Notes under the pieces: model-generated
Databases searched by the model: none
What the model saw: the letters and a program-made list of their open reading frames with translations, nothing else
What the model was told of the DNA's origin: nothing
Made by a program: the position numbers and the translations under genes
Shown: piece by piece, positions 1 through 9,536 of the stretch
How positions within the stretch are numbered: position 1 is the stretch's first letter
How the letters are laid out: each line of letters begins with the position of its first letter
Origin: an uncultured Allosphingosinicella sp.
GTDB taxonomy: Bacteria > Pseudomonadota > Alphaproteobacteria > Sphingomonadales > Sphingomonadaceae
Reading direction: 5' to 3'
Length of the DNA: 64,000 bases
NCBI GenBank assembly: GCA_934539295.1
Contig: CAKTCN010000015.1
Coordinates: 11,890-75,889, forward strand

Positions 1-175
1 CGGCCTTGTTCTCGACCCAGGCGAAGCGTTCCGCCTGCCGGGCGCCGACCAGGTTGCTGGCGACCGGCAGCGCCAGTGCCTCGGCAAGTGGATCGCGCGG
101 GGCGGAGATGGTCGACGCCGGGGCGATGATGAGGAAGGCGGCAATCGCCAGGCGAACAGTGGGGAGCCATTCCAT
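1..175 (-). CDS. N-terminus of probable S9-family (prolyl oligopeptidase-like) peptidase, partial
   Basis: The minus strand opens with ATG at 175 and stays open to the window edge, giving 58 residues. Residues 1-26 look like a Sec signal peptide (hydrophobic stretch LAIAAFLIIAP followed by small residues). The following piece, with LPVASNLVGA and RFAWVENKA, is the pattern I associate with the first beta-propeller blade of sphingomonad S9 peptidases, which cleave peptides in the periplasm. The catalytic domain lies outside the window, so the family call rests on the N-terminus only. It is divergent from dacB, with the shared promoter region in 176-300. Confidence 0.5.
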   Translation of the reverse strand, partial: MEWLPTVRLAIAAFLIIAPASTISAPRDPLAEALALPVASNLVGARQAERFAWVENKA

Positions 176-300
176 GGCGGCACCTTTGCGTCGGTGGTGC
201 GCCGCGGCAAGCTTTTCATGCGTGGCGGTTATGGGGGCGGCAACGCTCTGAATGATGCCGGAACGATTGATCGGAGCCGCAAAGGCTCTAGGCTTCGGAC

Positions 301-1737
301 ATGCGCACCAGCCTTCACGCCATCGCCGCCCTTGCCTTGACCGCCGCCACGCCGGCGGCCGCACAGCCGAACCTGCAGGCGCAGGTAGAGGCGAAGCTTG
401 CCGAAGCGAAGCCCGGCACGCGCTTCGGACTGGTGGTGCTGGATGCGGAGGGGCGCAGGCTGGTGTCGGTCAATTCCGAGCAGCGGTTCATCCCCGCGTC
501 CAATACCAAGATGTTCACCACGGCGGCGGCATACCTCGCCTTCGATGGGATGGAGGAGCCGGACGCATGGGGCGGGGCGGCGGTCCGGATCGACGGCAAG
601 GATGTGGTCCTGATCGGCAATGGCGATGCGCGGCTGTCGAGCGCGGCCGATTGCGTGGAGAACTGCCTCGCTTCGCTGGCCGATGCGGTTGCGGCCAAGA
701 CCAGATCGGTGCGCCACGTGACAGGCGACGACAGCCTGTTCCCCGACGAACGGTGGAGCCCAGGGATGAGCTGGAACAATATCGAGACGCGGTCGGGCAC
801 CGGCATATCGGCGCTGAGCCTCGACAATAATGAGGCGGTGGTGATGGTGTCGCCGGGGGCCGTGGGTGCCGATGCCCTGGTCGGGCCGTCTTACTACCGC
901 ATCGACAATCGCGTGCGCACGGTGGCGAGCGGCGTGACGAGCATCGGTTATGACCGCATGCCGGGCAGCGACGTGCTGCGGCTGCGCGGCACGATCGTGG
1001 CAGGGGCGGAGCCGCAGGTGATCCGAGCTGGGATCGACGACCCGGCCCATTATGCGGCCACCCGTATGAAGCAGTTGCTCGAAGCGCGCGGGGTGCGCGT
1101 GACGGGCGATGTCGAGGTGCGCCACCGCCCGCTCGGCCCCGCCGACGATCCCGTGGGCCGGGGTGCAGCGCCGGCGATGCGGCCGGTGCAGGACAAGTGG
1201 ATCGCCCGCCTGATCCCGCCGCCGCTGGGCAGCGATATCGCCGAGATCAACAAGGTCAGCCAGAACATGCATGCAGAATTGCTGCTGCGCCGGATCGGCC
1301 GGGTGTCCGGCACCGGATCGATAGCGGATGGGCAGCAGGCCGTGCAGGCGATGCTGAGCGAGGCGGGGGTGCCGCGCACCGCCTACGATTTTTCCGACGG
1401 ATCGGGCATGTCGACTTACAACCGGGTGAGCCCGACCGGGATGACGACCTTCCTGCGCTGGGTCGAGCGGCAGCCCTGGGGCGCGGCCTATCGGGCGAGC
1501 CTGCCGGTGGGCGGGAGCGACGGGACGCTGAAGAACCGGTTCAAGGACGGGCCGCTGACCGGCAAGGTGCATGCCAAGACGGGGACGATCAACGCCACCA
1601 ATGCGCTGTCCGGGTGGATGACAGCGAAGAGCGGGCAGACGCTGACCTTCGCCTTCTTCGCCAACGACGTGCCGGAGGGCGGCAGCGCGACGGCGGTGAT
1701 GGATGCGGCGCTGACCCTGATTGCAGAGGCCCATTGA
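301..1737 (+). CDS. dacB: D-alanyl-D-alanine carboxypeptidase/endopeptidase, PBP4 type
   Basis: A 478-residue serine peptidase of family S13 that trims or cuts peptidoglycan cross-links in the periplasm. A signal peptide ends near residue 21 (PAAAQ). All three penicillin-binding motifs are in place: SNTK with Ser67 and Lys70, SQN at 320-322, and KTG at 426-428 (in HAKTGT). The long gap between the first two motifs is the typical PBP4 insertion. The ATG at 301 directly precedes the signal peptide. The gene converges with the serine hydrolase gene downstream. With the AmpG-like permease nearby, this end of the window is rich in cell-wall functions. Confidence 0.9.
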   Translation: MRTSLHAIAALALTAATPAAAQPNLQAQVEAKLAEAKPGTRFGLVVLDAEGRRLVSVNSEQRFIPASNTKMFTTAAAYLAFDGMEEPDAWGGAAVRIDGKDVVLIGNGDARLSSAADCVENCLASLADAVAAKTRSVRHVTGDDSLFPDERWSPGMSWNNIETRSGTGISALSLDNNEAVVMVSPGAVGADALVGPSYYRIDNRVRTVASGVTSIGYDRMPGSDVLRLRGTIVAGAEPQVIRAGIDDPAHYAATRMKQLLEARGVRVTGDVEVRHRPLGPADDPVGRGAAPAMRPVQDKWIARLIPPPLGSDIAEINKVSQNMHAELLLRRIGRVSGTGSIADGQQAVQAMLSEAGVPRTAYDFSDGSGMSTYNRVSPTGMTTFLRWVERQPWGAAYRASLPVGGSDGTLKNRFKDGPLTGKVHAKTGTINATNALSGWMTAKSGQTLTFAFFANDVPEGGSATAVMDAALTLIAEAH

Positions 1738-1887
1738 GGCCAAAGGTCACAAAAGTCATGCTGCGGGGAAAATCCGCTCGATCAATGAAGGGTGGATTGA
1801 TCGAGTAAGTCGATTAACAGGTCGGAGGTGAGAAAGAGCCTGGGAGGGTGTCTCACAGCTTGCCGCCTGTAGGAAAATGATTTCTCC

Positions 1888-2895
1888 CTACCGCATCGCA
1901 TCCCAGGCAGCGATGACCGCATCGCCGGTTTGCGGCCTCAAGGCGAAGATGCCGCTGTCGCGGTGGCGTGTGGGATGGATGCGGTTGGTCAGCAGGGTCC
2001 AGGCGAGCCCGCGGTCCCAGTCGATCCACAGGCCCGTGCCGGTGAAGCCGGTGTGGCCGATAGTGGATGCCGAGCAGCCGTCGCCGCCCGGCCAGCCGGG
2101 GAAGCGACGTTCCCAGCCGCAGGTGCGATGTTCGTGCTGCGGCGTTCGGATCGCGTCGAGGATGAAGGGCGAGGCGCCGCTGCCGTCGAGCAGACCCTGC
2201 GCGAAATCGAGCACCCCCGCGAGCGTGCCGAACAGGCCGGCATGGCCCGGTGCGCCGCCGAGTGCCGAGGCGTTCTCGTCATGCACTTCGCCCTTCAGCA
2301 CGCGGCCGCGCCAGGTGCAGGCCTCCGTCGCGACGGCCGGACCAGGTGGCGGGCCGAAGGACAGGCCGGGGCCGAGCGGCCACGCGGATAGCGGCGCGCC
2401 TGTCACGCGCTCGACCGCGATACCGAGCAGGATGAAGTTGATGTCGGAATAGACAGGCGGCCCGCGCCGCCATTCGCGCTGGAGCACGAAGGCGCGCAGG
2501 CGCTGGGGATCGTCGCCATAGGTGTAGATCGGTTCAACCGCGGGCAGGAAGGTGCGGTGAGCGAGGCAATCGCGGAAGGTGAGGCGGCGTTCGGCCGCGC
2601 CGTCCACGTCATATTGGCGCAGGTCCGGAATGGCGGTGGTGAGCGGGGCGTCGAGGTCGATCCGCCCCTGATCGGCCAAAGTCAGGACCATGTGGGTCGT
2701 CGCCACGACCTTGGAAACCGAGGCGAGATCGAACCAGTGGTCGGCGGTGAGTGGCTCCGGCTGCGGCACCAAAGCTGCCATTCCCGCATGGGTCGTCCAG
2801 CGGCGGCCGTCGGCGGCGACGATGCCGAGCGCTGCACCCGGCAGGTGGCCGTCGGCGACGTGGGCCGCGGCGGGGGCGAAGGCCTGTTCGATCAT
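1888..2895 (-). CDS. Serine hydrolase of the beta-lactamase/class C-like family
   Basis: A 335-residue protein with the SxxK nucleophile motif SVSK (Ser59, Lys62), a YSD motif at 149-151 where class C enzymes have YxN, and an HTG triad near the C-terminus replacing KTG. This fits the broad serine hydrolase family (EstB, DD-peptidases, AmpC relatives); the substrate cannot be read from sequence. I see no signal peptide, so it may be cytoplasmic. Its start overlaps the stop of the upstream AmpG-like gene by 4 nt (ATGA), so the two are translationally coupled. Given that partner, a peptide or muropeptide amidase role is more likely than antibiotic resistance, but this is inference. Confidence 0.8.
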   Translation of the reverse strand: MIEQAFAPAAAHVADGHLPGAALGIVAADGRRWTTHAGMAALVPQPEPLTADHWFDLASVSKVVATTHMVLTLADQGRIDLDAPLTTAIPDLRQYDVDGAAERRLTFRDCLAHRTFLPAVEPIYTYGDDPQRLRAFVLQREWRRGPPVYSDINFILLGIAVERVTGAPLSAWPLGPGLSFGPPPGPAVATEACTWRGRVLKGEVHDENASALGGAPGHAGLFGTLAGVLDFAQGLLDGSGASPFILDAIRTPQHEHRTCGWERRFPGWPGGDGCSASTIGHTGFTGTGLWIDWDRGLAWTLLTNRIHPTRHRDSGIFALRPQTGDAVIAAWDAMR

Positions 2896-4424
2896 GCCAA
2901 ATCGTCCCGGCGCGGATGGATGCGCGCGAGGATCGGAAGGAAGAGGATGGCGGCGAGGCTGATCACGCCGGAGCCGAGGAAGAAGAGGTCGAAGCCATTA
3001 TGGCCGGCCGCGTCCAGCCGCTCGACCACCGTGCCGCCGGCCCCGGACAGCAGACGGGGCAGGAGAAAGGCGAAGCCGGAGAGGAAGGCATATTGCGCAC
3101 CGGGATAGCGCGGGTTCACCAGCAGCGAGAGGTAGACCACGAACACGGTGCCCGCCATGCCGTTGCCGAACTGGTCGGCGGCAGTGGCGAAGTAGAGGTT
3201 GAACTCGCTCGGATCCTGGTGGGCGAGCCAGACAAAGCCGAAATTGCCGATGGCAGCGAAGATGGCGCCGACGGTGAGTGCCCAACCCTGCCGCCAGCGC
3301 GCGGCCATCCAGCCGCCGAGGCCTACGCCGACGATGCTGGCGCCGAGCGCGACGAAGCTGTCGGCACGACCGATTTCGGTCAGGGAATAGCCGAGGCCCT
3401 TGATCATCGGCTTGGACAGGTTGAGCGCGAGCACGTCGCCCATCCGGTAGACCGAGACAAAGGCGAGCAGCACCAGCGCCGCCGCGGAATAGCGCCAGAA
3501 GAAGTCCACATAGGGGCCGATCGCAGCCGATTGCCGGGCGGGATGGTCCGTGCCCATGCGCCGGATGCGCGGAATGGCGGCGGCCATGGCGAGAAATGGA
3601 AGCATGGCGATGCCGAGCACCCACGGCGTCACGTTGGTGCCCGCATCGATGCCCATGCCCGATGCGGTGGAAAGGATCGCCCAGCCGGCAAGAGCGGTGA
3701 CGGCGATGCACCCGGCAAGGATGATCGCGGCCGAAGCGATGCCGGCGATCAGCGCCGCGATCCTGCCGGCGTCATGACCGGGACCGGGGCGCATGGCGGC
3801 GAGCACGGGGAAGGGGAGGATGGAGACCAGGGCCACGGCAAGATACGCGCCGCTCCAGCCCCAGCCCGGTTGGTCGGCGATGATCAGCGCGCCGCTGCCC
3901 GCCGCAACCATGGCCGAACGATAGCCCCAAAGGTTTGCGGCGGCGATTGGTCCCTGTTCCTCCTGTGTCGGTGCAAGCTCGATCCGCCAGGCATCGGCCG
4001 CGACCTCCAGCGTGGTCGTCCAGAAGGCGAGCAGGACGGCGAACAGGGCAGTGATGGCGAGGTCGTCGTCGGACGCGGTCAGCGCCATGGCGACCAGCGA
4101 CGCGAAGATGCCGAGCTGCGACAGCATGATCCAGCCGCGCCGCTTGCCCCAGAAACGGCCGAAACCCGGGACGTTGTAGCGGTCGAGCAGGGGCGCCCAC
4201 AGAAATTTGAAGGTGGGAAGCAATTGAACCCACGCGAAGAAGCCGATCACCGCCAGCGCCACCCCATGCGCCTGCAGCCGCAGCGCGAGGATGGTGGAGA
4301 ACATGTAGAAAGGCAGGCCCGCGGAAAAGCCGAGCATGACGTAGAGCGCCATGCGGCCGGAGCCGGGAGGCAGGGCGGGTGGCTCCAGGCGCTCGGATGC
4401 GAGTGGGAGGTCCTTCATTGGCAA
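2892..4424 (-). CDS. ampG: MFS permease of the AmpG (muropeptide) family
   Basis: A 510-residue inner-membrane protein with about 12-14 hydrophobic segments. The N-terminal part carries the AmpG hallmarks LGFSAGLPFYM, LPTFKFLWAPLLDRY and GKRRGWIML. AmpG proteins bring anhydro-muropeptides from the periplasm into the cytoplasm for recycling and beta-lactamase induction. The start could be the ATG at 4424 or the one two codons later (MKDL). It lies 58 nt downstream of the TonB-dependent receptor on the same strand and overlaps the serine hydrolase gene by 4 nt, suggesting a three-gene unit. No classic ampR or beta-lactamase neighbour is visible. Confidence 0.8.
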   Translation of the reverse strand: MPMKDLPLASERLEPPALPPGSGRMALYVMLGFSAGLPFYMFSTILALRLQAHGVALAVIGFFAWVQLLPTFKFLWAPLLDRYNVPGFGRFWGKRRGWIMLSQLGIFASLVAMALTASDDDLAITALFAVLLAFWTTTLEVAADAWRIELAPTQEEQGPIAAANLWGYRSAMVAAGSGALIIADQPGWGWSGAYLAVALVSILPFPVLAAMRPGPGHDAGRIAALIAGIASAAIILAGCIAVTALAGWAILSTASGMGIDAGTNVTPWVLGIAMLPFLAMAAAIPRIRRMGTDHPARQSAAIGPYVDFFWRYSAAALVLLAFVSVYRMGDVLALNLSKPMIKGLGYSLTEIGRADSFVALGASIVGVGLGGWMAARWRQGWALTVGAIFAAIGNFGFVWLAHQDPSEFNLYFATAADQFGNGMAGTVFVVYLSLLVNPRYPGAQYAFLSGFAFLLPRLLSGAGGTVVERLDAAGHNGFDLFFLGSGVISLAAILFLPILARIHPRRDDLA

Positions 4425-4482
4425 AGAAGAGGGGGAGCAGCGACCCGGCCGCTGCCCCCCTCCGACATTCGTTCAAGCCAAG

Positions 4483-7400
4483 TCAATTTGTCCGTACGCG
4501 GATGCCGACGCGGAACGAGCGTCCGAGCAAGTCGCTGAACGTCGAGTTGGCTGCCAGACCCGTTTCCGGCAGCAGCAAGGGAGACTTGTCGAACAGGTTG
4601 GTGATGTTGAAGAAGAATTCGCCGCGGCCTTCGCCGTTGACGTTGAACTTCTGGGTCAAGTTGAGGTCCGTGTAGAAAGTACCTGACACGCGGTTCTCGT
4701 CATACGTCTGGAACTGCGATGTGGTCGTCGTGGTCGGACAGCCGGTCACACATTCGATGGCATTGGCAAGGTACTTGCCCGAGCTTACGCCACGTCCCAC
4801 CGCCGTGATCGAGAAGGTCGGCGTGTCGTAGCCGGCCGAAACGCGGAAGATCCACTTGGGCGTGCTATACTGCCCGCCATTCGCGCCAACCGTATTGACC
4901 GGCAAGACGTTGGGAATGCCCGTGTCGTTCACGTTCTCGATATAACGGGTCGCCACGCCGCGCAGAGTGAAGCTCCCCTCGGCACTTGCGAAGACGTCGC
5001 TGACCGGCAGACGGTAGGACGCGTCGAAATCGACGCCGCGGACCAACCTGCGCGCGAAGTTGAACGGCTGGTTGCGGATCAGGATGCGGGTCGGGCTATT
5101 CGGATCCTGCGTGATGGTTTCGCAATATTCCGCCAACCCTTCGAAGCAGCGGTTGACGATGTCCTGGGCGCCGAGCGAGTCGATGGCATCATCCATGTCG
5201 ATGCGGAAATAGTCTGCCGAGACGTTGAACCCGGGCAGAAAGCGCGGCGACAGTACGCCGCCGATGTTCCAGGAGTTGGCCTTTTCGGGACGCAGGTTCG
5301 GATTGCCCAAGGCAAGCGCCGAATAGCTGATGCTGGCGCCGTAAGTGCCACCGTTCGGCCCGCTGCCTGCGCCGAAGGGGTTGGAAATTGCGTCGGTGTT
5401 CGACGATCCGGCCTGATAGAGTTCGTTGAGGTTTGGCGCACGGATATCGCGTGAGCGCGTGACGCGCAGCAGGATGTCGTCGATCGGCCGCCACGTCGCC
5501 CCGGCCTTCCAGGTCGTGACATAGCCCGAGGTCGAATAATCGGTCGCCCGGACGGCACCGTTGAAATCGAGACCGAAGCCCAGCGGGATCAGAGCCTCGA
5601 GATAAGCTTCCTTCACGTTATACTTGCCGTTGGTAGGCAGGTAGTTGCCCACCGACCAGGTGCTGAGTGTCGTCAGCCCTCCGGTCGGGTTCGAGACGAC
5701 GGTCGGCTGGAATTCGGCTGGAACGAAGCCGCTGATCTCTTCCTCGCGATACTCGCCGCCGACGGCGATGCTGACATCGCCTTCCCAGGTGGAAAAAGGC
5801 GTGAAGGACAGATTGGCGCCAAAAACCGTCTGTTCCGCGACCTCGTCACGATACGGATTGCCGAGGATATAGGCCACGGCGGCAGGATCGGCGACACCGA
5901 TGCCGAGGCGGTTCAGCGGGCGGCAGTTGGGATCGTTGTTGGCGGTGTTGGCATCGACGTTGATGCGGCACTGGATCGAGCCTGCCGCGTAGCCGCCCGG
6001 ATTGCCTGCGGGCGCGAAGACCGCATCGACGGCATTGGCGGTACGCTGCACATGCATGATGTTCGTGAGTTCTTCATGCAGTTCGGCACGGCCATATTGG
6101 CCATAGACGTTCCAGCGCGCCTCGTTGCCAAACGCGCCGAACTGGCCTTCCGCACCGATGACGTAGCGTTGCACCTCGCGTTCGTTCGCCACACCGCGGA
6201 ACGGCAGGTCTGCGGCCGTGGTGCCAATAGTGACGCCGGTGATGCCGGTGAGGCGAGCGGCACCGAGCGCTTGGATGAGGTAAGCGTTGTCAGGTGCCAG
6301 CGTGCTGGCCCCGCCGGCGCCTGCGCCGATATTGGCAGCGCTGAAGCTGGTGGAAGATGCGAGGTTTGGACCCGCATTGAACAGGATCTTCTGCCGGTTG
6401 TAGGAAGCCTCTGTGAACAGCTCTACGCCGCTGCCGATGTCGAAACTGGCACGGCCGTACACACCGTAGCGATCGTCTTTGGGGTCGAGGCCGATGCGGC
6501 GCCCGGAATCGTTGACCTGCCAGCTACCGCCTTGTGTGAGCGTCGGGGGCGAAGCGCCGGTCGCCGACGGGTAGGTGAGCGCTCCATATTGATATTGCAG
6601 AACCTGTCCGCCCGCGCCGAAATAGATGCCGCGCAGCCGGTTCGCCGTGCCGCCGGCCGAAACAAGAATGAGGCTGCCGGGCGTCGAGTTGGCTGCACCG
6701 ACCTGGCGGCGGATCAGATAGCGCGGCGTCGTGCTGCTGTTCGCAACCCAGTTCGGGTCCTGGATGCGGACGTAGCCGGTGGCGTTCCAGTCGCGGTCGA
6801 CCTCGAAGATGCCGTCCTTGTGAGCGACTTCGCCGCTGAGGACCACATGGCCGCGGCCGCCGGCGAAGGAGGTGCCGCCCGCGACGTTGATCGAATAGTT
6901 GAAGCCGTCGCCATAGGTGGTGATGCCGGTGTCGGCCTCCACCTTGATACCCTGGTATTTCTTGTCGAGCACGAAGTTGACGACGCCGGCGACCGCGTCG
7001 GAGCCATAGGCGGCCGATGCGCCGCCCGTGACGATCTCCACGCTCTTCACCAGCGACTGCGGGATCGTGTTGACATCGACCAGGCCCGTGATGGTGGAGC
7101 CGACCGAGCGGCGACCGTCGATCAGGACGAGCGTGCGGTTTTCACCGAGATTGCGCAGGTTGAGCGCGTTGATGCCCGCCTGACCGCTGGACAGGTTGAG
7201 GCGCGAATTGGCCGGGCGGGTGGAGCCGGCGAGGGCCGGAAGCTGGTTGACGAAATCGGCGATGTTGTTGGTCGGCGACGAATTCTCGATCTCGTCTTCC
7301 GAGATGATGGTGAGCGGCGTCGGCGATTCAAAGCCGCTGCGCACGATGCGGGTGCCGGTGATGACGATGTCGGCGTCCGCGTCGGGCGTGCCGGCCGGCT

Positions 7401-7548
7401 CGGTGATCTGCGCGGTGGCGGTGTTGCGGGTGGGGGTCTGCTCGACCTCGGCCGTCTGGGCCGACGCCGTGCCGGCAAGCGCAAGGGCCGCAAGGCTGGT
7501 GAAGGTGCCGAGCGCCCCTAGGCGCAGAACGCGATGCCGAACTGTCAT
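4483..7548 (-). CDS. TonB-dependent outer-membrane receptor
   Basis: A 1021-residue receptor. Residues 1-30 are a signal peptide (ALALAGTASAQ). A plug domain starts at DIVITGTRI (about residue 60) and includes NLRNLGENRTLVLIDGRR and GGASAAYGSDAVAGVVNF. The remainder is a 22-strand-type barrel ending in the usual alternating C-terminus (SFRVGIRVRTN, aromatic residue near the end). Such receptors actively import large ligands. The substrate is unknown; the co-directional AmpG-like permease and serine hydrolase suggest peptidoglycan fragments or peptides. A near-perfect 16-nt palindrome lies just upstream of the start. Confidence 0.92.
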   Translation of the reverse strand: MTVRHRVLRLGALGTFTSLAALALAGTASAQTAEVEQTPTRNTATAQITEPAGTPDADADIVITGTRIVRSGFESPTPLTIISEDEIENSSPTNNIADFVNQLPALAGSTRPANSRLNLSSGQAGINALNLRNLGENRTLVLIDGRRSVGSTITGLVDVNTIPQSLVKSVEIVTGGASAAYGSDAVAGVVNFVLDKKYQGIKVEADTGITTYGDGFNYSINVAGGTSFAGGRGHVVLSGEVAHKDGIFEVDRDWNATGYVRIQDPNWVANSSTTPRYLIRRQVGAANSTPGSLILVSAGGTANRLRGIYFGAGGQVLQYQYGALTYPSATGASPPTLTQGGSWQVNDSGRRIGLDPKDDRYGVYGRASFDIGSGVELFTEASYNRQKILFNAGPNLASSTSFSAANIGAGAGGASTLAPDNAYLIQALGAARLTGITGVTIGTTAADLPFRGVANEREVQRYVIGAEGQFGAFGNEARWNVYGQYGRAELHEELTNIMHVQRTANAVDAVFAPAGNPGGYAAGSIQCRINVDANTANNDPNCRPLNRLGIGVADPAAVAYILGNPYRDEVAEQTVFGANLSFTPFSTWEGDVSIAVGGEYREEEISGFVPAEFQPTVVSNPTGGLTTLSTWSVGNYLPTNGKYNVKEAYLEALIPLGFGLDFNGAVRATDYSTSGYVTTWKAGATWRPIDDILLRVTRSRDIRAPNLNELYQAGSSNTDAISNPFGAGSGPNGGTYGASISYSALALGNPNLRPEKANSWNIGGVLSPRFLPGFNVSADYFRIDMDDAIDSLGAQDIVNRCFEGLAEYCETITQDPNSPTRILIRNQPFNFARRLVRGVDFDASYRLPVSDVFASAEGSFTLRGVATRYIENVNDTGIPNVLPVNTVGANGGQYSTPKWIFRVSAGYDTPTFSITAVGRGVSSGKYLANAIECVTGCPTTTTTSQFQTYDENRVSGTFYTDLNLTQKFNVNGEGRGEFFFNITNLFDKSPLLLPETGLAANSTFSDLLGRSFRVGIRVRTN

Positions 7549-7845
7549 AATAACCCCCTATTGTTCTTATACTCGTGGACCCACGAGCCTCTCGCGCATC
7601 CCTCGTGACCTGCGTGTTCCGCGGTGCCGGCCTTTGCCGATCATGTTGCGGTTCAAAGCCGGAAGGTGTCTGGCCGACCCGAGGGGTGTCAAGGGCCGGG
7701 AAGTTCGATTGCTTTGCCATTCTATAGACGAGGGGCATTGGTCGTGCGCCTGTGGCTGGGGCGCCACGCGTGCAGATAAGGCTTGCGCGACTGGGCCTGC
7801 GCCTGTGAGTGGGCGCTTCGAGCGAGATGGTAAGCGAGGTTCCTG
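7549..7845. promoter_or_regulatory. Divergent promoter region with 16-nt palindrome
   Basis: No gene is supported in these 297 bases between the divergent receptor and nadC. The segment at 7572-7587 is a palindrome with 7-bp perfect arms (CTCGTGG and CCACGAG). It lies 24-39 nt upstream of the receptor start, so it is either an operator or a hairpin in the receptor leader. The rest shows no recognised element. Confidence 0.4.
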
Positions 7846-8715
7846 ATGATCGGCCGGCATGATGTTGCGGATTTCTCCCTGCCCGGGTTCGATCTCGCGG
7901 ACGTGGTGGCGAGGGTGCTGGCGGTGGATCTGGGGGAGGGAGGGGACGTGACCTCGGCCGCGACCGTCCCCGCGGAGGCGACGTTGCGGGCCGTGATGGC
8001 GAGCCGGGACGACGTGGTGGTGGCCGGACTGGCGATCGCTGCGGCTTTCTTCCGGGCAATGGACCCTGATGTAGAGGTCGAATTGTGCGCGGCCGATGGG
8101 GATCGCGTGGGCGCGGGCAGCGTGCTGATGCGGCTGATCGGTAACGCGCGGCGGATGCTGAGCGCGGAGCGGTCGGCGCTCAACACGCTGCAGCATCTGA
8201 CCGGCATCGCGACCATGACGCGGACCTATGTGGATGCGATCGACGGCACGGGCTGCGTGCTGCTCGATACGCGCAAGACGGTTCCGGGGCTGAGGGCGCT
8301 GGCCAAATATGCGAGCCGGATGGGCGGGGCGCACAATCATCGCATGCGGCTGGATGACGGGGTGCTGATCAAGGACAATCATGTCGCCGTGTGCGGCGGC
8401 GTGGCCGAGGCGGTGCGCGCGGCCAAGGCCTATGGCGCGGGGCTGCAGGTGCAGGTCGAGGTCGACCGGATCGACCAGATCGAACCGGCGCTGGACGCGG
8501 GCGCGGAGCGGCTGCTGCTCGACAACATGCCGCCGCCGGTATTGCGTGAGGCGGTGGCGCTGGTGGCCGGGCGGGTGCCGACCGAGGCGTCGGGCGGGGT
8601 GCGGCTCGACACGATCCGCGCGATTGCGGAGACGGGCGTGACCTATGTGTCGGTGGGACGGCTTACCCAGTCGGCACCGGCCGCGGATATCGGGCTGGAC
8701 TACGAGGCGATTTAG
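7846..8715 (+). CDS. nadC: Nicotinate-nucleotide pyrophosphorylase (quinolinate phosphoribosyltransferase)
   Basis: A 289-residue enzyme that converts quinolinate and PRPP to nicotinate mononucleotide in de novo NAD synthesis (cytoplasm). The family signatures are clear: DTRKTVPGLR at 141-150, the GGAHNHR segment around 160-166 and LIKDNH at 174-179, which together bind quinolinate and the phosphoribosyl group. The length is usual. The ATG at 7846 has a GAGG sequence 6 nt upstream. nadA and nadB are not adjacent. The gene is followed directly by a palindromic repeat that could act as a terminator. Confidence 0.95.
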   Translation: MIGRHDVADFSLPGFDLADVVARVLAVDLGEGGDVTSAATVPAEATLRAVMASRDDVVVAGLAIAAAFFRAMDPDVEVELCAADGDRVGAGSVLMRLIGNARRMLSAERSALNTLQHLTGIATMTRTYVDAIDGTGCVLLDTRKTVPGLRALAKYASRMGGAHNHRMRLDDGVLIKDNHVAVCGGVAEAVRAAKAYGAGLQVQVEVDRIDQIEPALDAGAERLLLDNMPPPVLREAVALVAGRVPTEASGGVRLDTIRAIAETGVTYVSVGRLTQSAPAADIGLDYEAI

Positions 8716-8819
8716 CCCTCTCCCTTGGGGGAGAGGGTTGGGTGAGGGGGTTCGGCTTAAGAGATTGTTTGCAGACTCAGTACCCCCTCACCCCAGCCCT
8801 CTCCCCGCTGGGGAGAGGG
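8716..8819. repeat. Compound palindromic repeat (CCCTCTCC family)
   Basis: Two hairpins face each other: CCCTCTCCC/GGGAGAGGG at 8716-8737 and CCCTCTCCCC/GGGGAGAGGG at 8798-8819. The sequence between them (TTGGGTGAGGGG and CCCCTCACCCCA) is also inverted, so the whole element can fold as one long stem. A related copy is at 11720-11755. This is a REP-like intergenic repeat and may also end the nadC transcript. Confidence 0.75.
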
Positions 8820-8945
8820 AGTAAGGCCCTGAAGCAGTTCTGACTCCGCTCATCCCTCGCTCGCACCAACTTGCGTTAGAGTGAGGAACCGCCTCCGCGC
8901 CCACGCGCTTGGCCGTCGAACCTTAAGCGACGGAGAGGCACCTAA

Positions 8946-9524
8946 ATGACCGTCCATCAAGACGACGCGCCGGCATCGACCGCGCGTGACAGTGACAAGC
9001 TCAGCGCAGAGGCCGAGGGCGACATGGACACGATCGCCGCGCGCACCGTGACCATCAACCGTCCGCGTGAGGAGGTCTACGCCTTCTACCGGCACTTTCC
9101 CAACCTCACCGCCGTCATGGACAATGTCGAAAGCATTTCCATGAAGGGCGACGACACCGCCCACTGGGTGGTGAAGGCGCCCGCCGGCAAGACGGTCGAG
9201 TGGGACGCGGTCGTGACCGAGGACCAGCCCGGGCGACTGATCGCCTGGAAGTCGGCCGAAGGCGCGGACGTCGACAATAGCGGCCGGGTCGAGTTCCTGG
9301 ACGCGGCGCCGGGCCGCGGCACGATCGTGCGCGCGACCATCGCCTATGATCCGCCGGGCGGCGTAATCGGCGAATGGATCGCCAAGTTCCTGCAGAAGGA
9401 GCCGAACGTCCAGGTCCGCCGCGACCTCAGGCGGCTCAAGCAATATCTGGAGACCGGCGAGGTCACGACCAGCGCATCTCCGTCGGGCCGCAAGTCCGAA
9501 GACCCGACCGAGCAGTATCTTTGA
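8946..9524 (+). CDS. SRPBCC (START/cyclase-dehydrase-like) family protein
   Basis: A 192-residue soluble protein. After about 30 polar residues, a single SRPBCC fold runs from RTVTINRPREEVYAFYR to the DLRRLKQYLETGE helix. This fold makes a hydrophobic pocket for lipids or polyketides. The C-terminal 20 residues are low-complexity and polar. It is the first of three genes (this, a zinc alcohol dehydrogenase and an SDR) each separated by a palindromic repeat. I know similar trios as stress-associated genes in sphingomonads and rhizobia; the ligand is unknown. The ATG at 8946 is preceded by GGAGAGG. Confidence 0.8.
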   Translation: MTVHQDDAPASTARDSDKLSAEAEGDMDTIAARTVTINRPREEVYAFYRHFPNLTAVMDNVESISMKGDDTAHWVVKAPAGKTVEWDAVVTEDQPGRLIAWKSAEGADVDNSGRVEFLDAAPGRGTIVRATIAYDPPGGVIGEWIAKFLQKEPNVQVRRDLRRLKQYLETGEVTTSASPSGRKSEDPTEQYL

Positions 9525-9536
9525 TGAACCCCGCTC

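Noticed and set aside
229-1743. Long minus-strand open frame opposite dacB
   Set aside because: It is Arg/His/Pro-rich without motifs; dacB on the other strand has all catalytic motifs. Long antisense frames are expected in GC-rich DNA.
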